Positions 11,206-24,190 of a DNA stretch of 36,453 nt are shown here, in pieces; the first letter of the stretch is position 1, and each line of letters opens with the position of its first letter. The notes under the pieces were generated by a model. The model was not told where the DNA came from and made no database searches. It was given only the letters and a program-made list of their open reading frames with translations. The stretch is from NCBI GenBank assembly GCA_000934455.1, contig KN886201.1, positions 36,402 to 72,854 on the forward strand, given 5' to 3'. The position numbers and the translations under genes were made by a program. This DNA comes from Apostichopus parvimensis (Eukaryota > Echinodermata > Holothuroidea > Aspidochirotida > Stichopodidae).

Positions 11206-12229
11206 TATGGAATCTTATTGAGGGACTGCCCACTGTACGTTACAATTGATGTACAAGTTGACATCAATTATATACAAATTTAATTATTCTTCACTACTTT
11301 TTGTGTCTTTCCAGCAAGTTTTAGGTGGTTTTAAATACAGCAACCATCAGTCTATTACTTAAAAAAAAAAAATCAAAATATGGATTATGCACATTTTAAG
11401 TTATTGCGCAGTTTGAATGTTTGGGGATGGTTTTAAAAGCAACATTTACTTCATGGGACAGTATGATTTTGTAGCCAGGTTGTTTGTTAGCCTATAGATG
11501 TTACAAGTTTGTTTCTATGTTATATTACAATGTAACCTTGTATATAACCCATATAGCTGCTGTATACATGTACACTTCATCTGGGTGATCATCATGTTAG
11601 TAGTCTGAGTTCTGAACATGTGGACATGTACTGTATCTTTCCCAGTACGATACACCTGCTCAGTTTGATACTAATTTCTGTAAAATACTAACTTCTGTAT
11701 TTTTTGCTTAATTTGAAAATTCCAGATATCAGTTTTGGGATATTTCATAGGTATACCAGTTCACAAAGTGGTTGTCTGAAATGTGCACACTTGGGTGTGT
11801 GCATGTGGGTGTCTTACTGTACCCTGATACAAAACTGTAAAACCTTAAAACCTTTACCTTTTTAACTTCAAAGCCACAGACTTTGGCAAAATATTTCTTT
11901 CTGACCATGTATTCTAACCAAACTTCCCACCAACTCCCGCTACAGTAGGCCATTGTTGTGTCATCCAATATTTATATCACTCAATTTTTTGGCCTAATTA
12001 TTATTTTCTGGGCTTGTGAGAGTTACACATAAATTCCCTTCTTCTGCCTCTTGGGGATTCAACATTACAGTAATTTACCACAATGCATTGAAGTAGGGCA
12101 TGGTTTCTGGTTTGTCTGTTTTTTATTCTGTGTGCCTGTTTTAGTGTTATATAATATTCCAGCTCAATACATGCAGCCCAGTACCTGTGCTTGCATGCCA
12201 AACTTCCATCCGAATACTTGCTGTGGACG

Positions 12230-13871
12230 AAAGGAAATCAATATCGACTGGCATTGTCAAAGTGAATGATGACACACTCCATGGACATTGTCTCTCATTA
12301 AAGGGACATAGCTGATTATTGCAACCAATCACTCTACTCTACGTTAGTACTATTACCTAGGACTAGATATTTGTATTACTGTGATAGGTGATATTTTTGG
12401 CCAGTTTATATATGTATTTGTAGTCATCATCCTTAGTTGAGTGAATCCCAAGGCTTTAAGAAGCCGACAAACTCTCGTTCGAAATCAGGTCTATTGAAAT
12501 ACAAGTGATGTCCATGGATGAGCATCGGCATATAATATCAAGCCAATTTTTTTGTTGATAAGTGTTTTAAGGAGTATCTAGGCGTGGGTGTAATTGTCTC
12601 ACCCATTCCTGCTCCTGGGCCCCACCGTTTAACAACCCCATCCCACAGACAAGATTGGACCTAAGCCCTCTTACCACTTACTGAGGAAGGTGCATTACGG
12701 CATCCCACCCTGCAAACCGTGCAAACGAAAGAAAGTTGTTTTGAAGTGTATCCCATTTTCCAATCCATGTAGGACTCTGTTCAACGACGCTGCACATGTG
12801 CAGCAAGTTTTGATTACTGTAGGTCAGGAGAATCTGGTTACTTGGCGAGGGTTTGTATGATCGTCAACCTAGAGGTTGCGGGAGCGACACAATGTATTGG
12901 CTTCCCAACGTCTTCACCTGAAACCAGCATCGTCACTGGTGAAAGGTACCGAGGCCAACCTATCGAAAGGAACAGTACAGAAACAGCCTTATATGTCTCA
13001 GTAAGCCACTCTACCCCTTTAAGAAATAGTGTACAAAGGATATTGGCACCGGGCTCTACATAATTTGTTAGTACAGATCCACTGACAAACACAATTTTAT
13101 TTCTATCCATAATTATTTTGGGTGATAATCATGATACATCTATTCCTTATTTTCCAGGGAATGAGAGTTTAATATTTTTCCTTTCACCTTTCAGAGAAAA
13201 GGTTGTTACAGGGTAGAAAGGAGTGTTTGTGGAGGGGAGGGGAGAGGCATATAAAGCAGTGTTATAGTTTATGAGTGAAGGAGTGCGTCAATTGGTGTTG
13301 CACAATTTCGGTATTATATTTTTTTTTATTTTATTATATATCTATCATTTACTAGAAAACCTGCAGTATATAAACAGAACTTTTGATGTTTTCTTAATCC
13401 TGTGTTGCCTCCTTAAGTTGTCAATTGAACTTGTAATTGGTTTCTTCAGGGCACAGAGTTCACTTTACTGTGGTTCAGAACCTACTAGAGTCTGTGGTAC
13501 TTACACTGCACTCATCCCCATACTTGTACTTTACCATATAGGCGGCCTATATTGTACAGTGTAGAAAATTTGTTTTTACTGTAGGTACTGTAGACAAGTA
13601 ATTGTAGTGTAATGTACTGTACTAGACTGCACTGTAAGGTACTCTGCTAGACTGTACTGTGCTGTAGTAGTGTACTGTGGTATGCCATATTGTACTGCAT
13701 TGTACTGTAGTACTGTGCTGTACTTTACTGTGCTATGCCATACTGTACCGTACTGTAGTACTGAACTGTACTGCACTACTGTACTGTACTGTAGTACTAT
13801 ACTGTACTGTGCTATGCCGTCCTGTACTGCACTGTACTGTAGTACTGTGCTGTACTTTACTGTGCTATGCC
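12230..13871 (+). repeat. Tandem-duplicated unit, copy 1
   Basis: From TGACACACT at 12270 onward the sequence matches the copy that begins right after the gap at 14212, with small substitutions and indels. Shared landmarks include TCATTAAAGGGACATAGCTG, GAAGCCGACAAACTCTCGTT (last base differs), TTGTTTTGAAGTGTATCCCA, GCTGCACATGTGCAGCA and GGCGGCCTATATTGTACAG. The offset grows from 1942 at the left to 1996 at the right, so the period is about 2 kb. The unit ends in a pentamer satellite. It carries no recognisable gene; its short open frames are not conserved as proteins between copies. Confidence 0.9.
13577..13871. repeat. TACTG pentamer satellite, array 1 (cut by gap)
   Basis: A degenerate array of TACTG/CTGTA pentamers with variants TACCG, TGCTG and TTACTG. 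Longer blocks recur inside it: ACTGTGCTATGCC, and TGTAGTACTGTGCTGTACTT followed by TACTGTGCTATGCC, which appear at least twice before the gap. That gives a higher-order pattern of about 60 to 80 bases. Open frames reported across it are artefacts of the repeat. Confidence 0.92.
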
Positions 13872-14211
13872 NNNNNNNNNNNNNNNNNNNNNNNNNNNNN
13901 NNNNNNNNNNNNNNNNNNNNNNNNNNNNNNNNNNNNNNNNNNNNNNNNNNNNNNNNNNNNNNNNNNNNNNNNNNNNNNNNNNNNNNNNNNNNNNNNNNNN
14001 NNNNNNNNNNNNNNNNNNNNNNNNNNNNNNNNNNNNNNNNNNNNNNNNNNNNNNNNNNNNNNNNNNNNNNNNNNNNNNNNNNNNNNNNNNNNNNNNNNNN
14101 NNNNNNNNNNNNNNNNNNNNNNNNNNNNNNNNNNNNNNNNNNNNNNNNNNNNNNNNNNNNNNNNNNNNNNNNNNNNNNNNNNNNNNNNNNNNNNNNNNNN
14201 NNNNNNNNNNN
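13872..14211. other. Assembly gap, 340 N
   Basis: A run of 340 N begins inside the pentamer array of copy 1 and ends inside the left part of copy 2. It hides the junction between the units. The real missing length is unknown. Confidence 0.99.
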
Positions 14212-15574
14212 TGACACACTCCATGGACATTGTCTCTCATTAAAGGGACATAGCTGATTATTGCAACCAATCACTCTACTCTACGTTAGTACTATTACCT
14301 AGGACTTGATATTTGTATTACTGTGATATGTGATATGTGATATTGAGGGCCATTTAGTTTATATACTGTACATGTATATATGTACATGTAGTCATCATCA
14401 TTAGTTGAGTAAATCCCTAGGCTTTAAGAAGCCGACAAACTCTCGTTTGAAATCAGGTCTATTGAAATACAAGTGATGATTATGGATGAGCACCGGCATA
14501 TAACATCAAGCCAATTCTCTGTTTCATAAGTATTTTAGATAATATCTAGGCAGCCCTGGGTGTAATTGTCTGACCCATTCCTGATCCTGGGCCCCGCCGT
14601 TTAACATCCCCATCCCACCGACAAAAGTGGACCTCAGCCATCTGACGGCTTTCTGAGGAAGGTGCATGACGACATCCCACCGTGCAAACAGTGCAGTTGA
14701 AAGAAAGTTGTTTTGAAGTGTATCCCATTTTGCAATCCATATAGGACTCTGTTCAACGACGCTGCACATGTGCAGCAATATTGAATACTGTAGGTCAAGA
14801 GAATCTGGTTACTTGATGCCGGGTTTGTATTATCGTCATCCTAGAGGTTGCGGGATTTACACGATGTATTGGATTCACCACGTCTTCAACTACAACCAGT
14901 ATCATCACTGGTTCAAGGTACCAAGGCCAACCTATTGAAAGGAACAGTGTAGAAACAACCTTATATGTATGCAGTAGTAAGCCACTCTACCCCTTTAAGA
15001 AATAGTGTACAAAGGATATTGGCACCGGGCTCTACATAATTTGTTAGTGTAACAGATCCACTGACAAACGCACAATTTTATTTCTATCCATAATTATTTT
15101 GGGTGATAATCATGATACATAAATTCCTTATTTTGCAGGGAATGAGAGTTTAATATTTTTCCTTTCTCCTTTCAGAGCAATAGGTTTTTACAGGGTAGAA
15201 AAGAGTGTTTGTGGAGGGGAGGGGAGTTGGGAAAAGGGGGGAGACATATAAAGCAGAGTTTATGGGTGCAGGAGTGCGTCAATTGGTGTGTTGCACAATT
15301 TTGGTATTATTTTATTATTATTTTTTTTGATCTATCATTTATTAGAAAACTTGGTAGTGCAGAAAGTAAACAGAACTTTTGATGTTGTCTTAATCCTGTG
15401 TTGCCTCCTTAAGTTGTCAATTGAAATTGAAATTGGTTTCTTCAGGGCGCAGAGTTCACTTTACTGTGGTTCAGAACCTACTAGAGTCTGTAGTACATAC
15501 ACTGCACTCATGCCCATACTTGTACTTTACCATATAGGCGGCCTATATTGTACAGTGTAGAAAATTTGTGTTTT

Positions 15575-15974
15575 TACTGTAGGTATTGTAGACAAGTATG
15601 TAATTGTAGTACTGTATTAGATTGCACTGTAATGTACTCTGCTGTACTGTACTGTGCTGTAGTAGTGTACTGTGCTATGCCATATTGTACTGTAGTACTG
15701 TGCTGTACTTTACTGTGCTATGCCATACTGTACCGTACTGTACTGTAGTACTGAACTGTACTGCACTACTGTACTGTAGTGTGCTATGCCGTCCTGTACT
15801 GCACTGTACTGTAGTACTGTGCTGTACTTTACTGTGCTATGCCATACTGTACTGTAGTACTGTGCTGTACTCTACTGTGCTATGTCATACTGTACTGTAC
15901 TGTAGTACAGTACCGTACGGCAGTACGGTACTGTAGTACTATACTGTACTGTGCTGTTCTGGATTGCACTGTAC
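15575..15974. repeat. TACTG pentamer satellite, array 2
   Basis: About 400 bases of the same degenerate pentamer repeat as array 1, here complete. ACTGTGCTATGCC-type blocks recur about four times (near 15670, 15713, 15780 and 15829), with a variant (GCTATGTCA) near 15880. GTAC palindromes are very frequent. Confidence 0.93.
15906..15935. repeat. Perfect 13-bp inverted repeat in the satellite
   Basis: TACAGTACCGTAC and GTACGGTACTGTA flank a 4-base loop (GGCA). After one mismatch the outer bases pair again for three positions, so the DNA could form a small cruciform. Confidence 0.85.
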
Positions 15975-16894
15975 ATACGAAAGTTTTGTACAGTTTTGTA
16001 CAGTAAGTGTCTGGACATTACTGAAGTGCCTACTAAATTACTGTACTGTTATTGCTTAGATGTTTCATTAATTTAATCCAGAACTTTTAAAGTTAGACAT
16101 ATATATGGGATTGGTGAGAGGGATGGGGGAGTGTAGGAAGGGAGAAGAAGTGGGACGCCTGGTAGAAGAGGACCTGTGGATGACGGAATTGTTTATTATT
16201 GCACCCTTGAGTCATTTTTCCAACAGAGCTGGACTGTAAGATGTCATATTGATCATGTGTTGTCAAATTGTTATTTTTTGTTCTGCTTTAAGTAATTCAG
16301 GGCACTTATGTAGTACAGAAAACATACAAAACCAGTTACTGTAAATATCTTTCTTCCATAGATACAAATACATATTTTTACCCAACCTTACCATACTGGA
16401 ATATACTTTCCATATCAACAGTGTACTGAATTGTTTAATTAATTCCATTTACAGAGCTTTTTTCAGTTAAAATGTTTTAATCAGTAGTTTTACAGTAATT
16501 TCAATTGAAAAACCAGCGCCCACAAAGGCCTCCTCCCTACAGTATAATAATCTGAGTGCATATGTACAGTAGACCAAGTCTGGGAACATTCCAAACATTC
16601 TGTCAGGAATGCTTTTAAAGGTGAACAAAAGATACTGCAGTTTGTTAAATAATAGGGAAAAGAGATATTGATCTGGTTTTACAGATCTGGCTTAATAAGA
16701 CCTTCACTGTTCATTGTAATACACCAAAAAAAAAATGTCAATTTCCGAATGAATGCCTCGGGTAAATAATTGGGTAAATCCTACCGTGCCATACCGTACA
16801 GTCGGTTCTGAGGTTTGTTGTGTGTTCATGGAAGGGAGTCCTGAAACTTCATGGTGAGGTTTTGACTCCTGATATTTGTCTCATGTTCCTTCCT
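15975..16894. other. Intron, nothing recognised
   Basis: AT-rich sequence with a short G/A-rich patch near 16110-16165. No coding or RNA signal. Confidence 0.6.
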
Positions 16895-17086
16895 GGAGAA
16901 TTTAAAGGGATACGATGATGATAGGTGAAAACCCCATCTCAATATCTACATTCCAAACTCCTGACATATGGTTGATTGAATGGAACCTATGGAGAATTTA
17001 AAGGGATACGATGATGATAGGTGAAAACCCCATCTCAATATCTACATTCCAAACTCCTGACATATGGTTGATTGAATGGAACCTAT
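16895..17086. repeat. Exact 96-bp tandem duplication
   Basis: The 96 bases from GGAGAATTTAAAGGGATACG to TTGATTGAATGGAACCTAT (16895-16990) are repeated at 16991-17086 with no mismatch that I can find. Confidence 0.95.
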
Positions 17087-18879
17087 TTTGGCTCAGGGGA
17101 TGAACCTGAGTTGATTCTTCCGCGGAGTACATCAAAGATGGTTTGTGAATGTCATGGCTGCAAATATTCGTCAAAAGATTTACTTCCCGAATATTGTAAT
17201 CTCCTTGTTGATTTCATCCGTGAATATTTGCATAGCTGTCAAGGTTCTCTTTATGTAGAATTTTATTAAACTGCAAACTTTTTTCAAAAAGAAAAAAGAA
17301 TAAGGAAAATAATTTTTCAGCTGAATTGTTGTGACATTGATAATTTATTCTGCTGTTGCCAAATGCATTGACAAAGTCACCAAATTTGACAAAAAACTCA
17401 AACTCTTTGACATGTAAAAAATGCAACAGTTTTTGTGCTAAAAACTTGACAAACATGAGGACAATTTCAAGCGATTTCAACTACAGGAATATCCCTTTAA
17501 ACTTGATCCAGTATCATATATATTGGTCCATATAGATCAGAAACCCTTTCACTGACTTAGTGTTGTTGTATTTTTCAAATTTGATGGTTCTACTGTGTAA
17601 TGGTACATCCCAATGCAACATTTGTCTCTGCACACTTCTGCTTCTTCTGACAATTCGGTTGAGTGTTTCAGTCAATATTTCAGTTTTTTCAAGCACCCTT
17701 TTTCGGGCTGGAATTTTGTGTACAATCTCTTGGTAGCATGAACCAAGTATTAAACAATTATTGATGCCTGTGAGGTACTTCTTATAGTTTTTGGTCCTGG
17801 AAATGAATCCCATGAGGAACGATAACGTTGCGATCAAAATTGGGGTCTTCTCGTAAAGTTGTAGTTACTAAATACATTACAATTGGATTTGGAGTAATCG
17901 GACAACTGCAAATAACAGTCTTTAGAAGTAGGGAATCTTCTCATTGTTCTTAACCACATAATGAATTACATGCTACTACTGTAGATTAGATATGTCTTAA
18001 AGCTGATTTGAGCTACAGATTCCAATTTTCATCAGAAATTAAATAAAACACATAGTGCAGGCCTTGTTCATCAATCAATGTAAGTGCCAACTTGACAACC
18101 CCCCCACTTCCACCCTCCCCCGATGTGACAGAAACTTTTCAAGGAAATCACCAAAACAGACAGGAATAACAAACAAATAACAAGCAGGAAGAAAGGTAAT
18201 AACAAAAGAAAAGTCTGTTCCTTGTCAGTTCGTCTGTTTAACATTTAGATATTTTTCTTAACAACTTTTTATTTTTATACATTAACAATTAATATCCTAA
18301 CACTTTACAAAGTTTTGGGTCCTGTCAAATTCAAGAAACTGTCTCTTTTTTTCGTAGGGAATTCTCAAGTGTTAGTTCTCGCTCTTCTTTCTAGTTTTAC
18401 TTGAACCCAGTTGTCTCCAGAAATGACCTCTCTGCAATCCTTGATAATAAAGTTTATAGTATCAAGTTGCTACCTAGGTTAAGTTTTATAGACATCTGTT
18501 ACATATTTCCCAGTGCACACAAAAGTCTCACAAGACACTATATACAGTACATAAGGAAAAGTTGCCTTTAGGTCAAACTTCTTTTATTCGATGATTTATT
18601 GTGTTTTACGGTGGTTTTGCCATGCAGACTACACATCTTGCTTCCTTCTTCTTCTTGAATGCCCAGTGGCACATTGTACTGTGTTTACATGTTTGCCAGC
18701 ACTGCAGTTACAATGTAGCCCATAGATGTTAGAAAGAGCCTATATAGTCTATTGATCTAGAAAAATAGGACAGTTATTCAAAGTATTTCAATTCCGGTTC
18801 TCTTGTTGTGTACGTACAGCAGTTGGTTGTGGTTATTTTTTCTTCTTTATATCCTGGGTGACTCTACTGTGTGTTGTAG
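17087..18879. other. Intron, weak open frames only
   Basis: A 66-codon open stretch (17072-17269, plus, opening at TTG) contains MVCECHGCKYSSKDLLPEYC and looks a little protein-like. A 107-codon minus frame (17514-17837) is Arg/Lys-rich. Neither has an ATG in good context, a clear splice site or a known motif. The rest is AT-rich and silent. Confidence 0.45.
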
Positions 18880-19029
18880 GAAGTAGCTTTTTACAACGTG
18901 AAAACCGTAGAACAGTTTCAGTTTATTTCACACTAGGATTATCGCTGGTTGTCAAACAAGTTTATATACACACACGGAAAGCGGACATAACTTATAGTTA
19001 CTTCACAGAGCAGACTGTTTCTAAACCAG
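18880..19029 (+). other. Possible 150-bp cassette or noncoding exon
   Basis: A TTGTGTAG-like acceptor (GTGTGTTGTAG ending 18879) behind a T/C-rich tract and a strong CCAG/GTAAGA donor at 19030 bound exactly 150 bases. One phase is open throughout, but in the RGS12 phase (0) it gives EVAFYNVKTVEQFQFISH and a stop. It would therefore truncate the protein if included, or act as the 5' exon of a shorter transcript. Prediction from splice signals only. Confidence 0.25.
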
Positions 19030-19163
19030 GTAAGAAAAACATTATAACTCAATTCTAAGTTAACTAAGTTTGTAATACACTCTCATCTGTCTCAACTCCA
19101 GTCAATACATTTTACCATAGATCTATGTAACCGTACTGAATCAATTGGTGACATTTATAAGCC

Positions 19164-19386
19164 CTTCCGCCCAATAATATCGGCATCCCTGGCTCCAGCC
19201 CGGTCTCTCCTCGCTCACCAAATGTTCTCGAGCTCCCGACTCGGTAAAGACTTGTACCGGAACTGATTTCACAAAATTTCTTCCGACGGTTAACTAGCTA
19301 GTCGGCCGACATCGGTTAAGGGGCGTGGACCTTCGAAGGCTTCTTCTCCTGTTGTTAAAAAGCGGTGTTGTTAAGAATTGTACCGG
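19164..19386. promoter_or_regulatory. CpG-rich island in the RGS12 intron
   Basis: About 17 CpG dinucleotides occur in 220 bases, while the flanking kilobases are CpG-poor. It includes AAGGGGCGTGG, which fits a Sp/KLF-type site, and several TCGG/CCGA words. It could be an internal promoter or enhancer of RGS12, or the remnant of a younger insertion. Confidence 0.4.
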
Positions 19387-22300
19387 TTGTTCCCCCATTT
19401 TGAATCTTATGTGAACCACTCAGTGCTACAGTATACTTCATCAGTGTAGTGGGTTGTTCAGATGGGAAAGTGTTTAAGTATGACTGGAGAGAAGTATAGA
19501 GTATAGTATCCTTGCTTGTTAATTTGGGAAATTACCTTCATTTGTCCCTAACCTTACCCCCCTCCCCTCACCCCCTCCCTGTGCGTGTATGTACAGTACC
19601 CATTCCAATCTACCAAGCTTTAATACAACAGTTGATAACAGTTTTGCAAGTTGTGCTCTCACATGAACCCCTGCAGGTCATAGTGCCATCTTCCTTCCTA
19701 AATCTACAGTACCATTAATTGTGAAGTAACTTACAACCCAACTAACTCTAGCTGAGATGTTACCCAATTGTTTCACTATTCGGTAAATACCTTTCTTTTT
19801 TGTTGTTGATAAAAATTTATCTTTTATGAAGGATATTGGAGTGTTCAAATCTATAGACTTTCTTCACCACTTTGTTATCCTATATCCACAGCCAGCATAA
19901 AATGCACTCTAATCTACCTAAAGTGTCCAAGTTTATGAAATTCTTTAAATATGTGTGCATTTTCTTCACATAAATTTCCTGCATTCATTCTCATCTGTTT
20001 TGTGATCATTCCAGTATTCCACCATTGCACACTGTATAATGAAATTTATACACACTTATGGGGGATTGCCTGCAAAGAAATTCTGTTTAATACGATTTTA
20101 CTTTGACATATAACATACTCATTTTTACTCAATTTAAAAAAAGATTTCATCTCAACCTGTCTGCTCTCGATAAAAGACACTTCCAGTCTCACACAGTAAA
20201 ACCATGTTACCTACAGTATGACGTGATAGCTTAGCGGTTTGCGATTACCTAGATATAACGTGACGAAGCAATTTGAAAGGTTAACTGTTTAATTGACTTT
20301 TCACTTCCTTTTGTGATGGACACAAAGACCTGGACAAAAATTACACCCCCTCCTCCTCTTTCAAATTTTTGGCATCACATATATGTTACCCGTCAGAAAT
20401 TTTAGAAGAATAGCATACAGTATGTGTCTGTCGTTTAATACAAAGAGTGCAGTACTGCAGGTGACTTTTTTGCTACATACCTGGCAAATGAACATCAACA
20501 GAGGAAACATGTCTTCTCATGGAAATGAAGTTAGAAGACCTTTGTGTGTCGCCTGTGAAGTTTTATTATGCAAGCGTGCATGACTTGGAAGTGACTTTGC
20601 AATTTTTGTTCTTGCTGAGATGGAATCATAAAACTGTAAGCAATAAATTAGTTTGTGATGTGACCCATCAATTAATTGTGACGTAAGTAATTTGCCAAAT
20701 TATGAGCAATATGACGTCAAGTCTTAATTTTGCATTTCTGTAATCTATGGACAAAGAGAACGGGAAAAAAGGAAAAACAGTGATTACCCATCGACTTTAT
20801 TTGTCTTTGTCAGACTTACCGAAAATTAACTTGTAAAAAGATACAGGTCTGTAAACAAAATCATCCTCTACATCGTCAATTAGTTGCACTGTGCGATATT
20901 AAAAACAAACTACAATTGATGGAATCCTGCAATCACTCCAAATTTTCGAATCACGCTTTTTAGAAATTCCTCTATTCATAAAACTACTTTTAACTCAAAA
21001 TGTAGATTTTAGTCCTTTGCTATAATCCTTTGAAGTATTTAAAATATTCATACCTTCATATATCCGTCTGTCTCTGATCACTCTACGTCATTAATTATTT
21101 GTTTTTGGGATGTCCATATAATTGATCCTGTTTATTAATTTGATATAATTTATACTGGAAAAATTGAATTGAAATTAAAAAATTTAATTCAGAAAAATTG
21201 AATTGAAACTGTGCAATAGGCAGGACTAATTGTCTGTGGTCGGTAATTGTCTAAGTAGACAACTAAATTTTATGTTTTGTTTTTATTTGTTCTCAGATGA
21301 CCAAGTTTCCCTTTAATCGTCCAACAGTTCTAAGTTATCTTCCAAAAACTTGATACCAGACATACTTGACAAATATAGCAGAAAAAAAATCAATAACAAA
21401 AAAAATCTGCTTCAGTCATAGTTTTAACACTATTAATGTAATTTTATAATACTGCATACATGTACAGTAGGCCTACTGTACACAATCTATCAGTTGTACA
21501 TTTATTTGAGACTGAGTATCTGTGTGACCTACTTTAGAGAGAAATTAACTCGTCTTTCTTATATACAGTGATCAAATATATATGTAATGTTTGCAAATAC
21601 ATCTAGGTAGAATAAATAGTTAATGCATGAATGCATGAAAGCACATCTTAATTGTCAACATCCATTAGTGATTGATGATTTTGGCGATACTGAATAAACA
21701 TATTAATGAAGAATGCAGAATTCTTTAAATCTTGAATGCAAATTTTTGTGGGCCTCGAAATTCTGGCTTTACTGGCTAAATTTACGCTAAAATTGGTTTT
21801 TGCCGTTTGCCAGTAGCAAGAAATGAAAAGATACGAGAGTTTTGTTTTCCCCTCTGCCAGTAGAAAATAAGAACCTAAACACATGATATTAAAGTCGGTT
21901 CACAATTAGTCAGTTTCAATTGCCATGATTACAGTACTTATTTAACATGAAATCCTGTATTACTTATTACATCAGTAAACTGAAATTTAGAAAAAAAGTT
22001 GCTAGGGAGAACTTGAGTTACGCCATTTTTTCAAGTACTTTCAAGTATCTCTTAGCAAGAAGCTAAGTTAGTGAAATGCTAGACCTAAGTGTGCTTCCCA
22101 AATTCTTGAAAAATGGAACTTGAGAATCTTATGTTTTTAAGCAGGAATACAGTTTCTATGGCTATGTATACAGGTAATAGATTTGAGATAAGAATTATTT
22201 ACACTAGTTTGCTGCAGTAGTACATACAGTAACACCTTACATGGCACACCAAAGTGCAATAGAACTATTTTGTCTTAATAACTAGAGGTAAACTGTACTA

Positions 22301-24190
22301 ATAATGTCAGCTGGACTTCAGCTGATGTTAGTTTAAAGCTATTTCAATTTTACGAGTTATTTCAATACATACTACATATTACTACTGTACATTCATACTA
22401 TACCCTGTACCATGTAGTGTCTGGCACCTCACAATCAGCACCGACAGGTTTATTAAAGCCTGTTATTGTAGATGACCTCAATTTTTAATTCTTCTTCCAA
22501 GTTCTTTGCCAACAAGGTTTTTATAAATTAATAGCATCCTGAAACAACAAGTCAACAATGATGCCAGCAAGCTGAATTACCGCTAAACCCAAACATGTTC
22601 TCAGTGCAGAGCACTCAAGTATATACCATGTTGTGAGATATTTGGAGATGTCTCATGCTGTATCTATCTCACTTTAAAACCAAACACCTGATCAGCTTTT
22701 ACAAACAGCTATGGCCTTTGACTTTGCTTTGCTACCACCCTTTCCTGTCTCCGTACAACAACTGCACCCATCCCTCTACCATGTCTGTACTAGTGATACA
22801 TGTACTGTAGTAACCTCTTTAAAACACTGACTGCCCACTGTGGTGGCTGGTCATATCTAGTCTCCTCATTCCACCGACTAAAGTGACTACTTTAGTGACG
22901 TGGCTTAAAGTGAACACGTTTGTACTTAATTAATATCAGTCCTTTAACACTGTTTACACTTGATCAAGTAAACCTACAGCTCTGTCAGTCCCGAGGAGAT
23001 TTCACATGTCGTGTTGATTGGTATCTAAACCAGAGGGAATGAAGATCTCCTGCACCCCCTTTCTTACCCATACAGTAATCTCTTCTCTATTAAAAATGAG
23101 CATAAATTCCATCTTCTACCATGGTCTACAAACTGTTAACATGTAATAGTCCTCCTTATACCCCTCTCCCGCCCCTCATCCCCTCCCCCTTTCTAGAATA
23201 TGACTGCACACTATGGTACATAAAGTATAGTTTAATTTCAGTGGTATGTGAAAGATGTTTTACAAAAGGTAGGACTTGTTTTTGAAGGTCTGATTAAAAG
23301 TTCCAAAAGACACTGTTTTTGCAATTAACACAACACCAGACGAATGGACTTATCACTAACATGCATTTTAGCTCTGGACAAGCATTGCTGCTCTACTATA
23401 TGTAACTGTTAATTACTCATTGAGCACTTTACAGCACATCTCATAAAATCGGCGTTAATTAGTAGACAATGGGACGAGTTCTTCAAAGGTGATACAAGCA
23501 GGTTTGCAAAGAGCTGAAAGAGAGAGAGAGACAGCAGCCTATTAGAAACAATGACATTATTAACGACTTCAGCTATAAAATGTGTAACATCTGGCTAAAG
23601 AGTAAAATCCATTTTATACGATTTTAAGAATCGGTTGCCATAATCAATGGTGGATTATTAACTCAAAACCTAATGTTAAGTGGACTGTGCAAATATAGGT
23701 TTGATGTGTTTATAGCTGGGGACTGCATTAGGGTAGTATCAGAGACGAAAGTCCTATCAAACGACGATGATCGTGTGAGTGAAATTAATGGGTACAGGTG
23801 GTTAAATTCATGTCATGTATCTTAATAGCCTATAAAGGCCATTTATTTTATGGGGCAGCAAACTCAGTGTAATGGAATACAGTATACTCTTTATGGTTCT
23901 CACCTTTCATGAAAAGAATTTGATTTTAGATAATACCTGTTTGACCTTCGACATCACAGTCAAACATTAGACCAGCACACATATGAAGCATTTTAGTGTC
24001 TTGAAAGTTGTAAATAACGAAACTTCTAAAACTTTGTGTCTTTGTAGTAAGTACAATTGATGTGTGGTACAGCAGTGCACAAGTTTATATATTAAATGAA
24101 TACTTCATTCTGTGCATGCATACACATACAGTACATGTCTCCCCACACCAATTACACTGTTGTTGCTCCCATTTCTGGAACAGGTGATAA
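19387..24190. other. Intron, mostly featureless
   Basis: AT-rich. It holds a TGACGTCA palindrome (20712-20719), a short hairpin ACTAAAGT/ACTTTAGT near 22877-22896, a short GA repeat near 23519 and part of a diverged dispersed repeat (22730-22890). No gene is supported. Confidence 0.55.

Larger units (their letters stand above)
14212..15974 (+). repeat. Tandem-duplicated unit, copy 2
   Basis: This copy aligns with 12270 onward and includes its own pentamer array at the right end. It has extra bases in places, for example a G/A-rich insertion near 15225-15243. Its left edge is in the gap. The similarity is high enough to be recent on an evolutionary scale, but differences are spread throughout, so it is not simply an assembly duplicate. 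Confidence 0.9.

Noticed and set aside
13576-14274. Open frames of 115 to 232 codons on both strands across the gap
   Set aside because: They consist of N (X) and of the TACTG satellite translated as Cys/Tyr/Val/Leu repeats.
17072-17269. 66-codon frame with a CECHGC cluster
   Set aside because: It opens at TTG directly after a stop and overlaps the 96-bp duplication. No acceptor or relative is recognised.
17514-17837. 107-codon minus-strand open frame
   Set aside because: No known motif, no splice or promoter context, AT-driven composition. It was kept only as a remark under the intron.
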